A stretch of DNA of 54,663 nt from an uncultured beta proteobacterium (GTDB lineage: Bacteria; Pseudomonadota; Gammaproteobacteria; Burkholderiales; Burkholderiaceae_B): the NCBI GenBank assembly GCA_903924715.1, contig CAIYCP010000321.1, forward strand, positions 1 to 54,663. The letters are read 5' to 3'. Both the position numbers and the translations under genes were made by a program. Position 1 is the first letter of the stretch. The number at the start of each line of letters is the position of its first letter. The notes beneath the pieces were generated by a model. The model worked only from the letters and a program-made list of their open reading frames with translations. It ran no database searches and was not told where the DNA came from. Below are positions 1 to 8,926 of the stretch, one piece after another.

Positions 1-101
1 GTCATACGTCACACCAGCCGTGATGGAGATGTTGTTCGTAGTCCAGTAATTGCCATTGCCTGAGAAGTCTTTACCCAAGCCTACGTTAGATGATGTGGTC
101 A
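1..101. repeat. Terminal direct repeat (left copy) marking circular contig
   Basis: Bases 1-101 are identical to 54563-54663, read by eye across the whole length. A fibre gene continues in frame through the overlap, so the repeat is most simply the overlap of a circular or circularly permuted assembly, giving a unit of 54,562 bp. It could instead be a real short terminal repeat, which sequence alone cannot exclude. Confidence 0.95.
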
Positions 102-783
102 GCGCAGAGTTGTCTGTAAACGGTAAATAGAAACCGTTTGTGCCGTATGTGCCTGTGTACCGTGCGGGTTGCCATACGCCTGTGAGAGCGTTGGTTGAGC
201 CAAATGATGAGGGGGTTAGGGCTTGACCGTCGATGAAGTTGACTTCGGTTAGGTAACCGTCATTGAAATAAGCAGTGTTAACCAAACCGTTGTACCAAAT
301 GTTACCCAAAACTTGCACATATGCGCTTGTATTAAAATACGATGTTTCGTTTAATGACGGATAAGTTATTGATGAAAAAGAAGTAACTTGCACTCCGTTT
401 ACATACAATTTAATCCTGTTTGTTGATGTTGCTTGAGTTGAATCGTATGCAAAAACAATATGGTACCAAGCGGCTGGATCACGAAAAACTTGTGTTGTAG
501 TTAAAGCTGTTGACGTTGGTGATCCAGAAAAAACAAAAGAGTTTGCAGCGCTAAACAAAAAAGAAATGTAGTTTGTCCCAGAGGATTGACCCGCCCCCGC
601 AATATTCTGTTGCGTACCAGCCAAAGATCCACGTTTTGCCCAAAAACTAAATGTCCAAGTCGTTGCACTAGTTGGCGTGGTATTAGTCCGATTCAAATAC
701 GCAGATGCACTAGCCCTCGTTCGCAGCGAGCGTGTGAGGTTGTAGCCAGTAGACGCAGAGTTACCCGCAAATATCGGAAACAT
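1..783 (-). CDS. LamG/SPRY tail fibre or receptor-binding protein, N-terminal part (continues at 54562)
   Basis: The ATG at 783-781 shares one base with the stop of the preceding fibre gene (TAATG junction). The frame stays open to base 1 and continues at 54562 on the other side of the join, giving 796 residues in all. Residues 1-261 are encoded here. The stretch from about residue 20 to 235 is beta-rich, with motifs such as WTFSFWAK and YVNGVQV that are typical of a LamG/concanavalin-like lectin domain. It lies at the end of the fibre block and before a fibre-assembly-like gene, which supports a receptor-binding role. The domain call rests on motif recognition; the specificity is unknown. 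Confidence 0.85.
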   Translation of the reverse strand, partial: MFPIFAGNSASTGYNLTRSLRTRASASAYLNRTNTTPTSATTWTFSFWAKRGSLAGTQQNIAGAGQSSGTNYISFLFSAANSFVFSGSPTSTALTTTQVFRDPAAWYHIVFAYDSTQATSTNRIKLYVNGVQVTSFSSITYPSLNETSYFNTSAYVQVLGNIWYNGLVNTAYFNDGYLTEVNFIDGQALTPSSFGSTNALTGVWQPARYTGTYGTNGFYLPFTDNSALTTSSNVGLGKDFSGNGNYWTTNNISITAGVTYD

Positions 784-1676
784 TAAGCCACCGCCTGTGA
801 GATACCTTGTTGATAAAGATTTGTGCCGTCGCTTCTGAACGTAAAATAGTCCTTTGCACCGGCAGCAGTCGAGAGCGTAGGCGCAACCCCTGCCGCCCAC
901 TTGAACACCGAGGTCCACGTTAGCGTGTTGCTACCACCGTTTTGGATGACCGCTAACGCATAGAACGCACCGTTCTTCAAGTTTGTCGGTGCGCCAAAGG
1001 TGCGGTTGGTTGATACGAAGGTGAAAGTCGCAACCTGATTTGTTGTATCCCAAGCAATCGTAGCGGCGTCAGTCAGCGCAGTATTTGCCGCCCAACCAAC
1101 AGTCACTTTCACCTCAGCAGGTGCAGTCGTACCCAACGCTGGTGGACTTGCTAAGTAAGTCGTAAAGCCTGTGCCTGACACCGTTGACGACGCAGCTAGG
1201 GTTGTGAACGCACCCGTTGTCGGAGTAGTCGCACCCACCGTGCCGTTGACGTTGATCGATGCCGTACCTGTCAGGTTAGTGACCGTACCGCTTGATGGTG
1301 TACCCAGAGCGCCGCCGTTGACCACCACAGCGCCTGCCGTGCCAACGTTGACACCGATAGCAGTCTGCACGCCTGTGCCAAGCGCTGTGAGCCCTGTGCC
1401 GCCGTTAGCGATGGCCAAGGTGCCTGCGAGGGTGACAGCACCAGACGTTGCGGTGCTAGGTGTCAAGCCTGTTGTGCCGGCGGTAAACGATGTCACACCC
1501 GCAGCGGTAGCTTTGGTGGCAATGACCTGAACAACGCCTGAGCTGTCTTTGTAGAAGAGCTTGCCGTCGTTGTTGTTGAGCGCTAACTCACCTGCCGTTA
1601 AGTTGGCTGCTAAGGGTACGGCCGCTGCGGTCGTTGAGAGGTAGAGCTGAATTGGGGTGAAACCTGTCTGTGCCAT
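783..1676 (-). CDS. Fibre-like repetitive virion protein (297 aa)
   Basis: A Gly/Thr/Ala/Ser-rich, low-charge protein typical of phage fibres. The N-terminus (GELALNNNDGKLFYKDSSG, about residues 29-47) is a familiar fibre/hyaluronidase-like entry motif. The middle carries GTP/GTGL turns and an NGT-VGATT-TG-FTT module that also occurs in the 645-aa neighbour. The C-terminal 100 residues look like a compact beta domain, perhaps a trimerising tip. The stop overlaps the ATG of the LamG/SPRY fibre, so the two are probably co-translated. The exact role (fibre shaft, spike or adaptor) is not determined. Confidence 0.75.
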   Translation of the reverse strand: MAQTGFTPIQLYLSTTAAAVPLAANLTAGELALNNNDGKLFYKDSSGVVQVIATKATAAGVTSFTAGTTGLTPSTATSGAVTLAGTLAIANGGTGLTALGTGVQTAIGVNVGTAGAVVVNGGALGTPSSGTVTNLTGTASINVNGTVGATTPTTGAFTTLAASSTVSGTGFTTYLASPPALGTTAPAEVKVTVGWAANTALTDAATIAWDTTNQVATFTFVSTNRTFGAPTNLKNGAFYALAVIQNGGSNTLTWTSVFKWAAGVAPTLSTAAGAKDYFTFRSDGTNLYQQGISQAVA

Positions 1677-1685
1677 GATTTATTC

Positions 1686-3623
1686 CTAGAATGTGCCGCC
1701 AGAGATACCTGACCAAGTCGGCGCTGTCGCACCCGTAGATGTTAAAACCTGACCTGCAGTACCTGCCGCCGTAACCGCATAAGCCGTGCCTGTTCCGTAA
1801 GCAGCCCCACCCGCGGTCGCAGTCGCCGTTGAGTTTGTGCCGCCGCCGCTAATCCCTAAGGTGCCGTACGTTGGGGGTGCGCCTGAGCCGCCAGAGAGCA
1901 TAGGCTGCCCGGCTGTGCCATACCCAGTCGTGCCCGACAGCGCAGGAGTTGTGCCAAGGTTCGTCGTGAACCCGATCGCGCCCGTTGCGTTAATAACGTG
2001 CGATGACTGACCGACTGTGCCGTACGTTAAGTAGGTCTTGAACCCATTGCCTGAACCAAAAGAAACATCCCCGTCGTGGCCCGAGTAATAAATGCCGTTG
2101 TTTAAACTATAAAAATCAATCGGGGTTGACGCGCTGAACGTCGAGGAATTCATGCCAAACTCGCCGTAATACGTTGAGTCTGTGCCTAAGTTGTTTGAAA
2201 CAACGTAGTTAGATGAAGCGCCCGCGGTGTTGCTTTGGTTCTGAATAATCAACTGGTTGTACGAGCTCGCAGTTGTTGTACCAAAAGACGCAATGGTGTT
2301 TGTGGCGGTAAAGCTCAGCACTGGCGTGGTGCTAGTAACCGTGTTGCCGCTGATTGTTGTGAAGTCACCCGTCGAGCGAGTCGTCGCCCCTACAGACGTG
2401 CCGTTGATCGTGCCGCCCGTGATCGCCACGGCGTTGGCGTTTTGCGTGGACATTGTGCCCAAGCCCGACACCTGCGAGTTTGTAATCGCAATCGCTGTTG
2501 TCGCGGCCGCAGTTAACTGACCCTGAGCGTTGACCGTAAAGGTCGCCACGCTCGACGCAGAGCCGTAAGCCGCAGCCGTCACCGTGGTACTAGCGATTGC
2601 CACAGTCACAGCAGATGAGCCGTTGTAGCTTGAGCCCGAGAGCCCTGTGCCGATCGTAAGCGCAAAGGGCGCTGCCGCGGTCACCGTGGTCGAGCCGCCG
2701 AGGCTCACAGCATTACCGTTAATCGTGATTGAAGAGTTGGTCAGCGAGCCGTTAGCGATGTTGCTAAGCGTGTTGCTCGCACCGCTAATCGTTTTATTCG
2801 TGAGCGTCTGGGTGCCGGTGAGCGTAATCACCGTCGAGTCAATCGAAATGGTGCCCGTAGACGTGATTGGACCACCCGTGAGCCCCGTGCCAGTAGCAAC
2901 CGAGGTGACGCCAGAGCCCGCCGCAAAGGAGTTCCAAGAGCCGTTATAGCCCTCAAATAAGCCTGTATCTAAGTTAAGCCTGAACGAGCCGATAGCGCCT
3001 GCGCGTTGCGCGGTCGTACCCGAGGGCACTTGAACAGCGGCCGTACCAGGCAGCACTGGGTTTGAGGTAATGCTAATAATTGGGTTGCCACTCGCGCCGT
3101 TGCCGTTCGTGACCGTAATCTGATTGGACGTGCCTGTGATCGTAAGCGGCGTGAGCGCCGAGCCGTTAACAGCCAACAGCCCTGTGCCGACCGTGTTGGC
3201 CAAGGCGAGCGCTAAGCCGGTCAAAGACAGCGTTGGATCTCCGCTTACCCCGCTACCATTGCTCAAAGACAGCCCAGAACCGCTCACAGCGAACGATCGC
3301 GCCGTGATGGTACTAGCAGCAGTCTTTACAACGATGCCCGTGCCTGCGGTCTCTAATGAGCCGCTCGTGCCGTTTAAGTTGATCGCATACGCGCCCTGTG
3401 CGCCGCCATCTGTGATGCCGAGCCCGACGCCTGTTGAGAAGTAGCGGCTGTTGGGCAGTGTTGATTGCTGACTTACAGTCAAGAATGGCTGCGTGAGTGA
3501 CGGGCTTGCCGTGATTGCCGAAACAGTAGTCTGAACCGTCAAGCCGTTTTGGACAACAGGTACAAGCTCAGTGCCGGTGATGGCCTGAGCTGCTGGTAAA
3601 CCGCTTATCCGAACGTCTGCCAT
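1686..3623 (-). CDS. Long repetitive tail fibre-like protein (645 aa)
   Basis: Starts at an ATG two bases after the previous stop. The N-terminal MADVRISGLPAAQ motif is a common anchor in environmental phage fibres. Some 500 residues of Gly/Thr/Ser-rich beta repeats follow (GTGL, SLTG, TQTLTNKTISGA), with NGTSVGATTRSTGDFTT near residue 390. The C-terminus reads QVLTSTGATAPTW and ends ISGGTF. The same six residues end the separate 408-aa fibre protein at 48949-50175. It is probably a trimeric fibre attached near the tail; the attachment partner is unknown. Confidence 0.75.
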   Translation of the reverse strand: MADVRISGLPAAQAITGTELVPVVQNGLTVQTTVSAITASPSLTQPFLTVSQQSTLPNSRYFSTGVGLGITDGGAQGAYAINLNGTSGSLETAGTGIVVKTAASTITARSFAVSGSGLSLSNGSGVSGDPTLSLTGLALALANTVGTGLLAVNGSALTPLTITGTSNQITVTNGNGASGNPIISITSNPVLPGTAAVQVPSGTTAQRAGAIGSFRLNLDTGLFEGYNGSWNSFAAGSGVTSVATGTGLTGGPITSTGTISIDSTVITLTGTQTLTNKTISGASNTLSNIANGSLTNSSITINGNAVSLGGSTTVTAAAPFALTIGTGLSGSSYNGSSAVTVAIASTTVTAAAYGSASSVATFTVNAQGQLTAAATTAIAITNSQVSGLGTMSTQNANAVAITGGTINGTSVGATTRSTGDFTTISGNTVTSTTPVLSFTATNTIASFGTTTASSYNQLIIQNQSNTAGASSNYVVSNNLGTDSTYYGEFGMNSSTFSASTPIDFYSLNNGIYYSGHDGDVSFGSGNGFKTYLTYGTVGQSSHVINATGAIGFTTNLGTTPALSGTTGYGTAGQPMLSGGSGAPPTYGTLGISGGGTNSTATATAGGAAYGTGTAYAVTAAGTAGQVLTSTGATAPTWSGISGGTF

Positions 3624-3624
3624 A

Positions 3625-3966
3625 TTAAGGACTCAAAATATCAAGATTGCCGTCATTCGGCGTGTTCGCTTGCTCAGTTGCAATCCCAACATCATCTTTG
3701 TTCTGAATATCAGGGTCAAGGATTATGTTGTTATGCGTCTCTGCAACATCCTCATCTGGGCGAGGAAAACGTATCGTAATCTTTTCAGACTGCCTGGCCG
3801 GCAATCTATATGGGTCAAACTGGTCGCTACACGACTCAGAGCAAACCTTTATAGCGGGTATGTTTCCGTCTGCACGCATATCGCTATAGGGTCTTTTCAT
3901 CTTGCAACGGTCGCATATGAAAACACTCAAACTACTGTTACCAATTGTATTCAAAAAGCGAGGCAT
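3625..3966 (-). CDS. Small Cys-rich (zinc-ribbon-like) virion-region protein, 113 aa
   Basis: Contains CDRC at residues 19-22 and a second cysteine pair around residues 42-46 (VCSESC), a spacing that could bind one zinc. The sequence DQFDPYRLPAR follows. Proteins with a CDRC, then paired Cys, then DP-RLP layout occur next to adaptor and fibre genes in environmental phages. Its tail is acidic and probably flexible. It lies between an adaptor-like protein and the long fibre, so a tail-assembly role is a guess from position. Confidence 0.7.
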   Translation of the reverse strand: MPRFLNTIGNSSLSVFICDRCKMKRPYSDMRADGNIPAIKVCSESCSDQFDPYRLPARQSEKITIRFPRPDEDVAETHNNIILDPDIQNKDDVGIATEQANTPNDGNLDILSP

Positions 3967-3975
3967 TTCATACCC

Positions 3976-5034
3976 CTATCTTGTGTACATGCTGATATTA
4001 GGCGAGATCATAATGGGCGACTTGTCGCGGTTCTCGTTCTGCGCCAGCATGAAGTGCTTCTCGTACTGTGCCTCACAGTACTGGATACGCGCAGGGTCAA
4101 CCTGGGGCAGCTCGCACGCCATCTGGTGCGCCAAGCCCCATTGAATCGCCATGTAAAAGTACTGTGGGATTTCAATCTGGCCGCTAAGATCGCCGACGTC
4201 TTGAATGTATCTGTTCAGCCAGAGCTCAATCTGAGGGCCAATGTTGTTAGGCACTGGCCAGACTTCCATGTTCGGCTGTGGGATCGTGCGGTTAAACCAG
4301 TACTGCAAGGGTCTGAGCGCCGTAAACGAGCGATTAGGCAGCGAGCTGTAATCGTCACGGTTCATGCGTGACATGTTGATTGACATCGGCATTGTGCCGA
4401 ATACTACCTGGTAGAACCCCATATTGACACCAGAAACCTGCTGAATACGCCAAAAAGGGGCGGTTGCAGAGGGGTCAAGGTCATAATAAATCCAAGTGCC
4501 TGATGCCCACGTCACCGCGCCGGGTGCGTAAGCCGTCACCCAAGTCGTGCCGTCCATTGAATACTGCAGGTTTACGGTCACCGAGCCTGATACCGCGGGC
4601 AAGATGCCGATCGTGCTGATGTAGACAGGGCTGCTCGTACCGTTTGCGATACCGATAGCGCCCGTGTTGTTGCTCAGTTGGCATATCAGGTTGCCCACGC
4701 CGTTAAAGGCGTTTAGCGTCACGCCTGACGTGCTGTAAGCGCCCGTGTTGACGTTGGTGAGCGTGCGGTAGTTGGCGTTGAGCACATCAACCGTGCCAAC
4801 AGGCAAGAAGTACTCGTATTTGTCGGGCTGCAAACCAACAATGACTTTGTTGATCGCCCAGTAATTGACGCCGTAATTGCTTAGGCTTGAGAGCAGGTAG
4901 TACAGGCTCTCTTTAGCGGCCTGCACCTGCTCAACGGTCAGCTCTTCAGCGAGCTTACCCGCACGGCGTGCGCCGTGGTCGATGAGCTGCATAACAGAAA
5001 TCGTGGTCTGAGAGACTGTGCCGCTAGTTGACAT
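3976..5034 (-). CDS. Head-tail adaptor/connector-like protein (352 aa)
   Basis: The ATG follows directly on the previous stop. N-terminal helices (residues 10-60) and a C-terminal helical segment (FYMAIQWGLAHQMACEL, then YEKHFMLAQNENRDKSP) resemble the helical adaptor proteins that close the portal in podoviruses. A beta-rich insertion lies between (about residues 90-220, with SMDGTTWVTAY and FWRIQQVSG motifs). The insertion resembles a carbohydrate-binding or discoidin-like jelly roll. A second, shorter adaptor-like gene lies at 50184-50813. Which one contacts the portal is not clear. Confidence 0.65.
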   Translation of the reverse strand: MSTSGTVSQTTISVMQLIDHGARRAGKLAEELTVEQVQAAKESLYYLLSSLSNYGVNYWAINKVIVGLQPDKYEYFLPVGTVDVLNANYRTLTNVNTGAYSTSGVTLNAFNGVGNLICQLSNNTGAIGIANGTSSPVYISTIGILPAVSGSVTVNLQYSMDGTTWVTAYAPGAVTWASGTWIYYDLDPSATAPFWRIQQVSGVNMGFYQVVFGTMPMSINMSRMNRDDYSSLPNRSFTALRPLQYWFNRTIPQPNMEVWPVPNNIGPQIELWLNRYIQDVGDLSGQIEIPQYFYMAIQWGLAHQMACELPQVDPARIQYCEAQYEKHFMLAQNENRDKSPIMISPNISMYTR

Positions 5035-5562
5035 CTACCACCCCGGACATTTCCAGCGTTTTAACGAGGCTTTTGCGCGTGGCGCATCACCGCTTGCGTG
5101 TTTCACTACACCGCTCATGCGGGCACAAAATGAATCTTTGCGGCTACCGCCTTGTGGCTGCGGTGCTTTCAAGTGGCTACCTGTCTCGCTATTGTACTTT
5201 GCACGACCCTTGGCGGTTAAACCGGCACCTTGCTTGGTGGGCAGCTTCTCGCCACGCCCAACGGCCAATGATACACCGCCACCCTTAGCCTTTTTCACAG
5301 TCTTTGCAGACTCTTTAAAGGCCTCGGCCGTAGGCGCACCCGCACTACCAGGTTTACGCATGTGCTCGCCCGAGCCTGCGGCGATACGCTCTTGCTTGGC
5401 GTGGATATTGGCGTACAAACCGCCCTCTTTAAACTTTTTGCCCACGTCTGCTTTGGCAAAATCCTTGCCTACGGACTGAGGTATGCCCACCTTTTTGGCA
5501 AAAGCCTTTGAGTGAGCAACCCCCTCCATCAGCCTATGTTGAGCAGGTGATTTGCTTGGCAT
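5035..5562 (-). CDS. Small basic virion-type protein with C-terminal CARM-SG/RWKC motif (175 aa)
   Basis: The start is taken at ATG 5562 (MPSKSPAQHRLM), two bases after the stop of the upstream gene, rather than at an upstream in-frame codon that would overlap it. Two parts can be seen. The N-terminal part carries SPAQHRLM and a VGKDFAKADVGKKF segment. The C-terminal part carries KDSFCARMSG and ends ASLKRWKCPGW. Both parts are recognisable from environmental phages, where the C-terminal one is an uncharacterised domain (DUF6321-like, from memory). It is very lysine-rich. A DNA- or capsid-associated role is possible; no enzyme motif is seen. Confidence 0.65.
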   Translation of the reverse strand: MPSKSPAQHRLMEGVAHSKAFAKKVGIPQSVGKDFAKADVGKKFKEGGLYANIHAKQERIAAGSGEHMRKPGSAGAPTAEAFKESAKTVKKAKGGGVSLAVGRGEKLPTKQGAGLTAKGRAKYNSETGSHLKAPQPQGGSRKDSFCARMSGVVKHASGDAPRAKASLKRWKCPGW

Positions 5563-5564
5563 GA

Positions 5565-8228
5565 TTAAGCCTGAGCCTCTTTCCAAGACAGACGCGCTTG
5601 GATGTTCGCGGCACCCGTGGTGGTGGCCACAACATACAAGATGTCTGGACCATCTGGGTACAGACCCGCTTGGGTTGTCGGTACGGTGTTATTCACCCCG
5701 CCGCCCAAGATCGAATTACCCAAGTCACGAACCTGAGACAAGTCCAAGGTGTTGATGCCGATCGGCACATAAGACGCTGCCAAAGACTCACCGCCTGTGA
5801 TGGTCGCTGTTGTTCCAGTTGCCCCGTTCACCGCAATCTGAGCTAGCGAAGAGGTGAACCCGCCTGCGAGCTGTTGTGGTGAAACGAATGACGTTACGGC
5901 ACCAGTGCCAGAGAACGCTGCCGCAAGGCGACCGTTCAGCACCAAGTTAATCAGCACCTGTTGCGTTGACGCAATGATTGACACCGAGTCAAGTTGCAAC
6001 TGCATGCGGTTAATGTTCTCTTTTAAGCCAAGAATATCTGTTGTGCCGTTATCAACCGAGGGTGCAATCCGGATGGCCATCAAGGCATACGAACCCGCGG
6101 CCGAGACAGCCAAAGGTGTTGTCATGCCGTAGTTAAAGAGCAGCGACTTATCGTCGTTGAACTGACCGTCCATGATGACCGATGAGCCCCAATGCGAGAT
6201 TGAAGGCACAGAGTCAGCGGTTGCGTACTCGACAGTCACATAGGCGGTTTGTGGGTTGGTGACAGTAAACGCTGTCGCCGCTGCACCGCCTGTCGCGCCT
6301 CGAGTCACGCCCGTCAATGATGTTGACGTTTTGCCTGTGTAAGTGACGTATTCAATCGCACCTGACGTGCCACTCGCCGTAATCTTAGCGATGCCGCTTG
6401 AGTTAAACAGGCTTGTATCAGCCACAGGGATTGTGGTGTCGCCAGTGCCGATTGAGGCGGTCAAGAAAGACGTAGGAGTCAGTCCGCTTGACTCATAGTG
6501 CGCAGGCAGGTTGCCCGAGCGCATGAAAGCCTCGTACTGCACGTTGTTGTTTTGCACCTGATGGCAATAGGTCACCGCGCCATCTTTGCCACGTAAGCCC
6601 CAACGAATTGCTCCTGCGCCGTACCAAGAGTAATCGACGTACCACATCTGCATGCGGGTCAGGTCAATGCTGTAGCCCGATGGGCCTGTGCCGTCCATTG
6701 GATCAAACCAAGTCGAGCGTGGGTACTTCGTGTCAGTGGTTACCGACATGATGTAGCCGCCGTTGGGCGAGTTGGTCGAATCGTATGAGTTGCCACGGTA
6801 TTCAGGGGCAATCGTCAATGAGGTGTCACTTGCAATCGCAATGACTCGGTAAGACTGACCGCGGATGACGCAAAACTGACCAGGCGTGAGCGCAGTGGTG
6901 AAGTTTGTACCTACGCCCGTGACGGTCGCATTACCCTGCGTCACCTGGCAATACCCTGCGGTTTGAATGGTCGAGTTACGAACAACCGCGGTTAACTGTT
7001 GGCCATCAAACTGGAAGAAGATCCCGTTTTGTTGGTCAAAGATACCCACAGAGTTCTGAGCGCCGTACCACAGCGTTGGGTTAACTCGAATCGAGTTGCC
7101 AATCGCAGGCGTTGATGTTGGTGTATTTGCAAAGGTTGTCGTGTACTGAAAAGTGGTCTTTGAAAAACCTGCAGTGCCGATGACAAAAATACCGTTGTAC
7201 CCGCTCGGAGTAGCACCCGACACTTGGATCGTTGTGCCGGCCGCAAGGTTGTGCGGTGCCGAAGTTGTGACAGTTACTGTCGTGCCCGAGGCCGTTAAGA
7301 CCGGCTGAAACAACGTTGGCTGCAGCGCAGAGCCAGTTGAGAACTGGATACCCTTGCCTGACTGGTAGCGGAAATAACGACGGGTCTGGCGAATCAGTTG
7401 TTGGTTGGTGATCGTGCCACCGGCCGAGAACGCAACGCCGCCATCGTAGGGGCGCGACTCAACCCAACCCGCAGGGCGCATAAATACGTTCGCCTGTCCT
7501 GCGCTGTTTGTTGGGCTTGTGACCGCTGTCGCAGTGGTAAAGGTAAAGGTGCTCGCAGTTGGCGTTGTAGCAACAATCCATGCGCCGTTGACGTTTAAGT
7601 CACCCGCAAAACCTCTCATGTAGACGTAGTCGCCTACGTTCAACCCGTGAGGGTAAGTGGTTGTGCAAAGCGGGGTTGTGGTCGCGCTTGCGGTGATACA
7701 GTTTGAACCGACTTGAAAGCCGCAGTTGCTGTAGAAGTTGCCGGGATAAACGTACGACTTGCCGGGGTTAAACACGTTGGTCGTGGCTGTCGCGTTTGCG
7801 TCAATCAGGAACGATACCGATACGTTGGTGCTGACCGTTGCGACCAACCACCAGCCGTTAATGTTAGGGTTTGTGGCACCTAAAATAAAAATAGGCGTGC
7901 CGACCACATAAGCGCCAGTGTTTGCCATAAATACGGAAACGGTGCGACTTCCACTTGTCGTTTGGATGCCCTTGGTTAGGCCAGAGTTGTCAACCGTGGT
8001 GTAAACCTGAGGGATGATGTACGCGCCCTGACGATTGTTTTGAAGGTTGATAGACTCCCACTTGGTTGGCTGCGTGCCGTACTCAAAGTCGGTGTCAATC
8101 AAAGCCTGGGGCTGAGACACGCGCAGTTTGTCTACCGGATCGTATGCCGCAGAACGTGAGGAGATTTGCGTGCGTAATTGGTTGTCCGTTTGACTGGACG
8201 GGGCAGTGTACGAAACGATTTGTGACAT
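5565..8228 (-). CDS. Large virion structural protein (887 aa), tail or head appendage
   Basis: A long, beta-rich protein with many Ig-like turns (PHGLNVGDYVY, PHNLAAGTTIQV) and a conserved core with WFDPMDGTGPSG, MWYVDYSWYGAGAIRWG and AHYE. This core is seen in large structural proteins of environmental phages. The PHGL and PHNL segments may be repeated small domains. There is no enzyme signature. It lies between decoration-type genes and the adaptor. I infer a virion surface or tail component; the name is deliberately general. Confidence 0.65.
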   Translation of the reverse strand: MSQIVSYTAPSSQTDNQLRTQISSRSAAYDPVDKLRVSQPQALIDTDFEYGTQPTKWESINLQNNRQGAYIIPQVYTTVDNSGLTKGIQTTSGSRTVSVFMANTGAYVVGTPIFILGATNPNINGWWLVATVSTNVSVSFLIDANATATTNVFNPGKSYVYPGNFYSNCGFQVGSNCITASATTTPLCTTTYPHGLNVGDYVYMRGFAGDLNVNGAWIVATTPTASTFTFTTATAVTSPTNSAGQANVFMRPAGWVESRPYDGGVAFSAGGTITNQQLIRQTRRYFRYQSGKGIQFSTGSALQPTLFQPVLTASGTTVTVTTSAPHNLAAGTTIQVSGATPSGYNGIFVIGTAGFSKTTFQYTTTFANTPTSTPAIGNSIRVNPTLWYGAQNSVGIFDQQNGIFFQFDGQQLTAVVRNSTIQTAGYCQVTQGNATVTGVGTNFTTALTPGQFCVIRGQSYRVIAIASDTSLTIAPEYRGNSYDSTNSPNGGYIMSVTTDTKYPRSTWFDPMDGTGPSGYSIDLTRMQMWYVDYSWYGAGAIRWGLRGKDGAVTYCHQVQNNNVQYEAFMRSGNLPAHYESSGLTPTSFLTASIGTGDTTIPVADTSLFNSSGIAKITASGTSGAIEYVTYTGKTSTSLTGVTRGATGGAAATAFTVTNPQTAYVTVEYATADSVPSISHWGSSVIMDGQFNDDKSLLFNYGMTTPLAVSAAGSYALMAIRIAPSVDNGTTDILGLKENINRMQLQLDSVSIIASTQQVLINLVLNGRLAAAFSGTGAVTSFVSPQQLAGGFTSSLAQIAVNGATGTTATITGGESLAASYVPIGINTLDLSQVRDLGNSILGGGVNNTVPTTQAGLYPDGPDILYVVATTTGAANIQARLSWKEAQA

Positions 8229-8262
8229 GACTCACCTATTAAATTCAAGATTTTTGCAAAAC

Positions 8263-8284
8263 ATGGGGGCAATTAAGCCCCCAT
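8263..8284 (-). terminator. Hairpin, probable weak terminator
   Basis: A perfect 8-bp inverted repeat (ATGGGGGC / GCCCCCAT) with a 6-base loop. On the minus strand it follows the 207-aa gene and is followed by a short T-rich run (GTTTTGC). The U-tract is poor, so it may be a pause, processing or mRNA-stability element instead. Confidence 0.5.
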
Positions 8285-8292
8285 ATTTGACT

Positions 8293-8916
8293 TTAGAAGC
8301 AGCCGCCTTTTTTATTGGCTTTGAAGCCACCGCCGTCTTTGCAAGCCATTGCCACATGACCGCCGTCTTTGTACTTTTGCACAACGCCACCGGTCGCATA
8401 CTTCTGAACGACACCACCAGTTGCGTACTTAGGAACGCCGCCGGCTTGAAGTTTTAGCTTCGTGCCCTTGCCGCCCTTGTGCTCTTGCATGTCATGCTCT
8501 TTAAAGGCTTTCTTGATCATGGCCTTGTCTTGAGCTTTGTCCATCTTCATCTCAGACTTGGTCTCAGCGCCGCCTTCGGCCATACCGCCTTTCTTGCGCA
8601 TCATTGGAGACTGAGCGGCCTTTTGAGCCATTGCAGCTTCCATCATGGCCTGACGTGGGTCAGGCTTGCGCATAGGCATCGCACGACCCATTGGTGGGCG
8701 TGCGCCCATCGCAGGGGCTGCGGCGGCCGACAGAGCGCCCATAGGCATACCGCCGCCCATAGCCATCTTAGTCTTGCCGCCTTTTTTGGCAGCAAAGGCA
8801 GGTACTTTTTTGCCGTCTTTCATGACCATCGGCATACCGCCTTTCTTCATGCCCTTGCCGGCCTCATCAACTGAGGGCTCGGTTGACTTCATCATCTTCA
8901 TCTCTTTGAAACCCAT
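8293..8916 (-). CDS. Low-complexity Lys/Met/Gly-rich virion protein with GG-V repeats (207 aa)
   Basis: Dominated by Lys, Met, Gly and Ala. Pieces such as KKGGMP and GGMPMG occur early. Near residues 160-190 there are three tandem copies of a KYATGGVV-type unit (VPKYATGGVVQ, KYATGGVVQ, KYKDGGHV). The end is GGFKANKKGGCF. The same GG-V motif recurs in the 93-aa, 955-aa and scaffold proteins of this genome. It lies among head genes, after the 415-aa decoration-type gene. I know related proteins only as unnamed genes in freshwater and marine phages; the function is unknown. Confidence 0.65.
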   Translation of the reverse strand: MGFKEMKMMKSTEPSVDEAGKGMKKGGMPMVMKDGKKVPAFAAKKGGKTKMAMGGGMPMGALSAAAAPAMGARPPMGRAMPMRKPDPRQAMMEAAMAQKAAQSPMMRKKGGMAEGGAETKSEMKMDKAQDKAMIKKAFKEHDMQEHKGGKGTKLKLQAGGVPKYATGGVVQKYATGGVVQKYKDGGHVAMACKDGGGFKANKKGGCF

Positions 8917-8926
8917 GATCTACCCC

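Noticed and set aside
3670..4371. 233-codon plus-strand open frame
   Set aside because: It lies antisense to the zinc-type and adaptor genes, has no ribosome site and reads like a shadow (Arg/His/Leu-rich with no motif).
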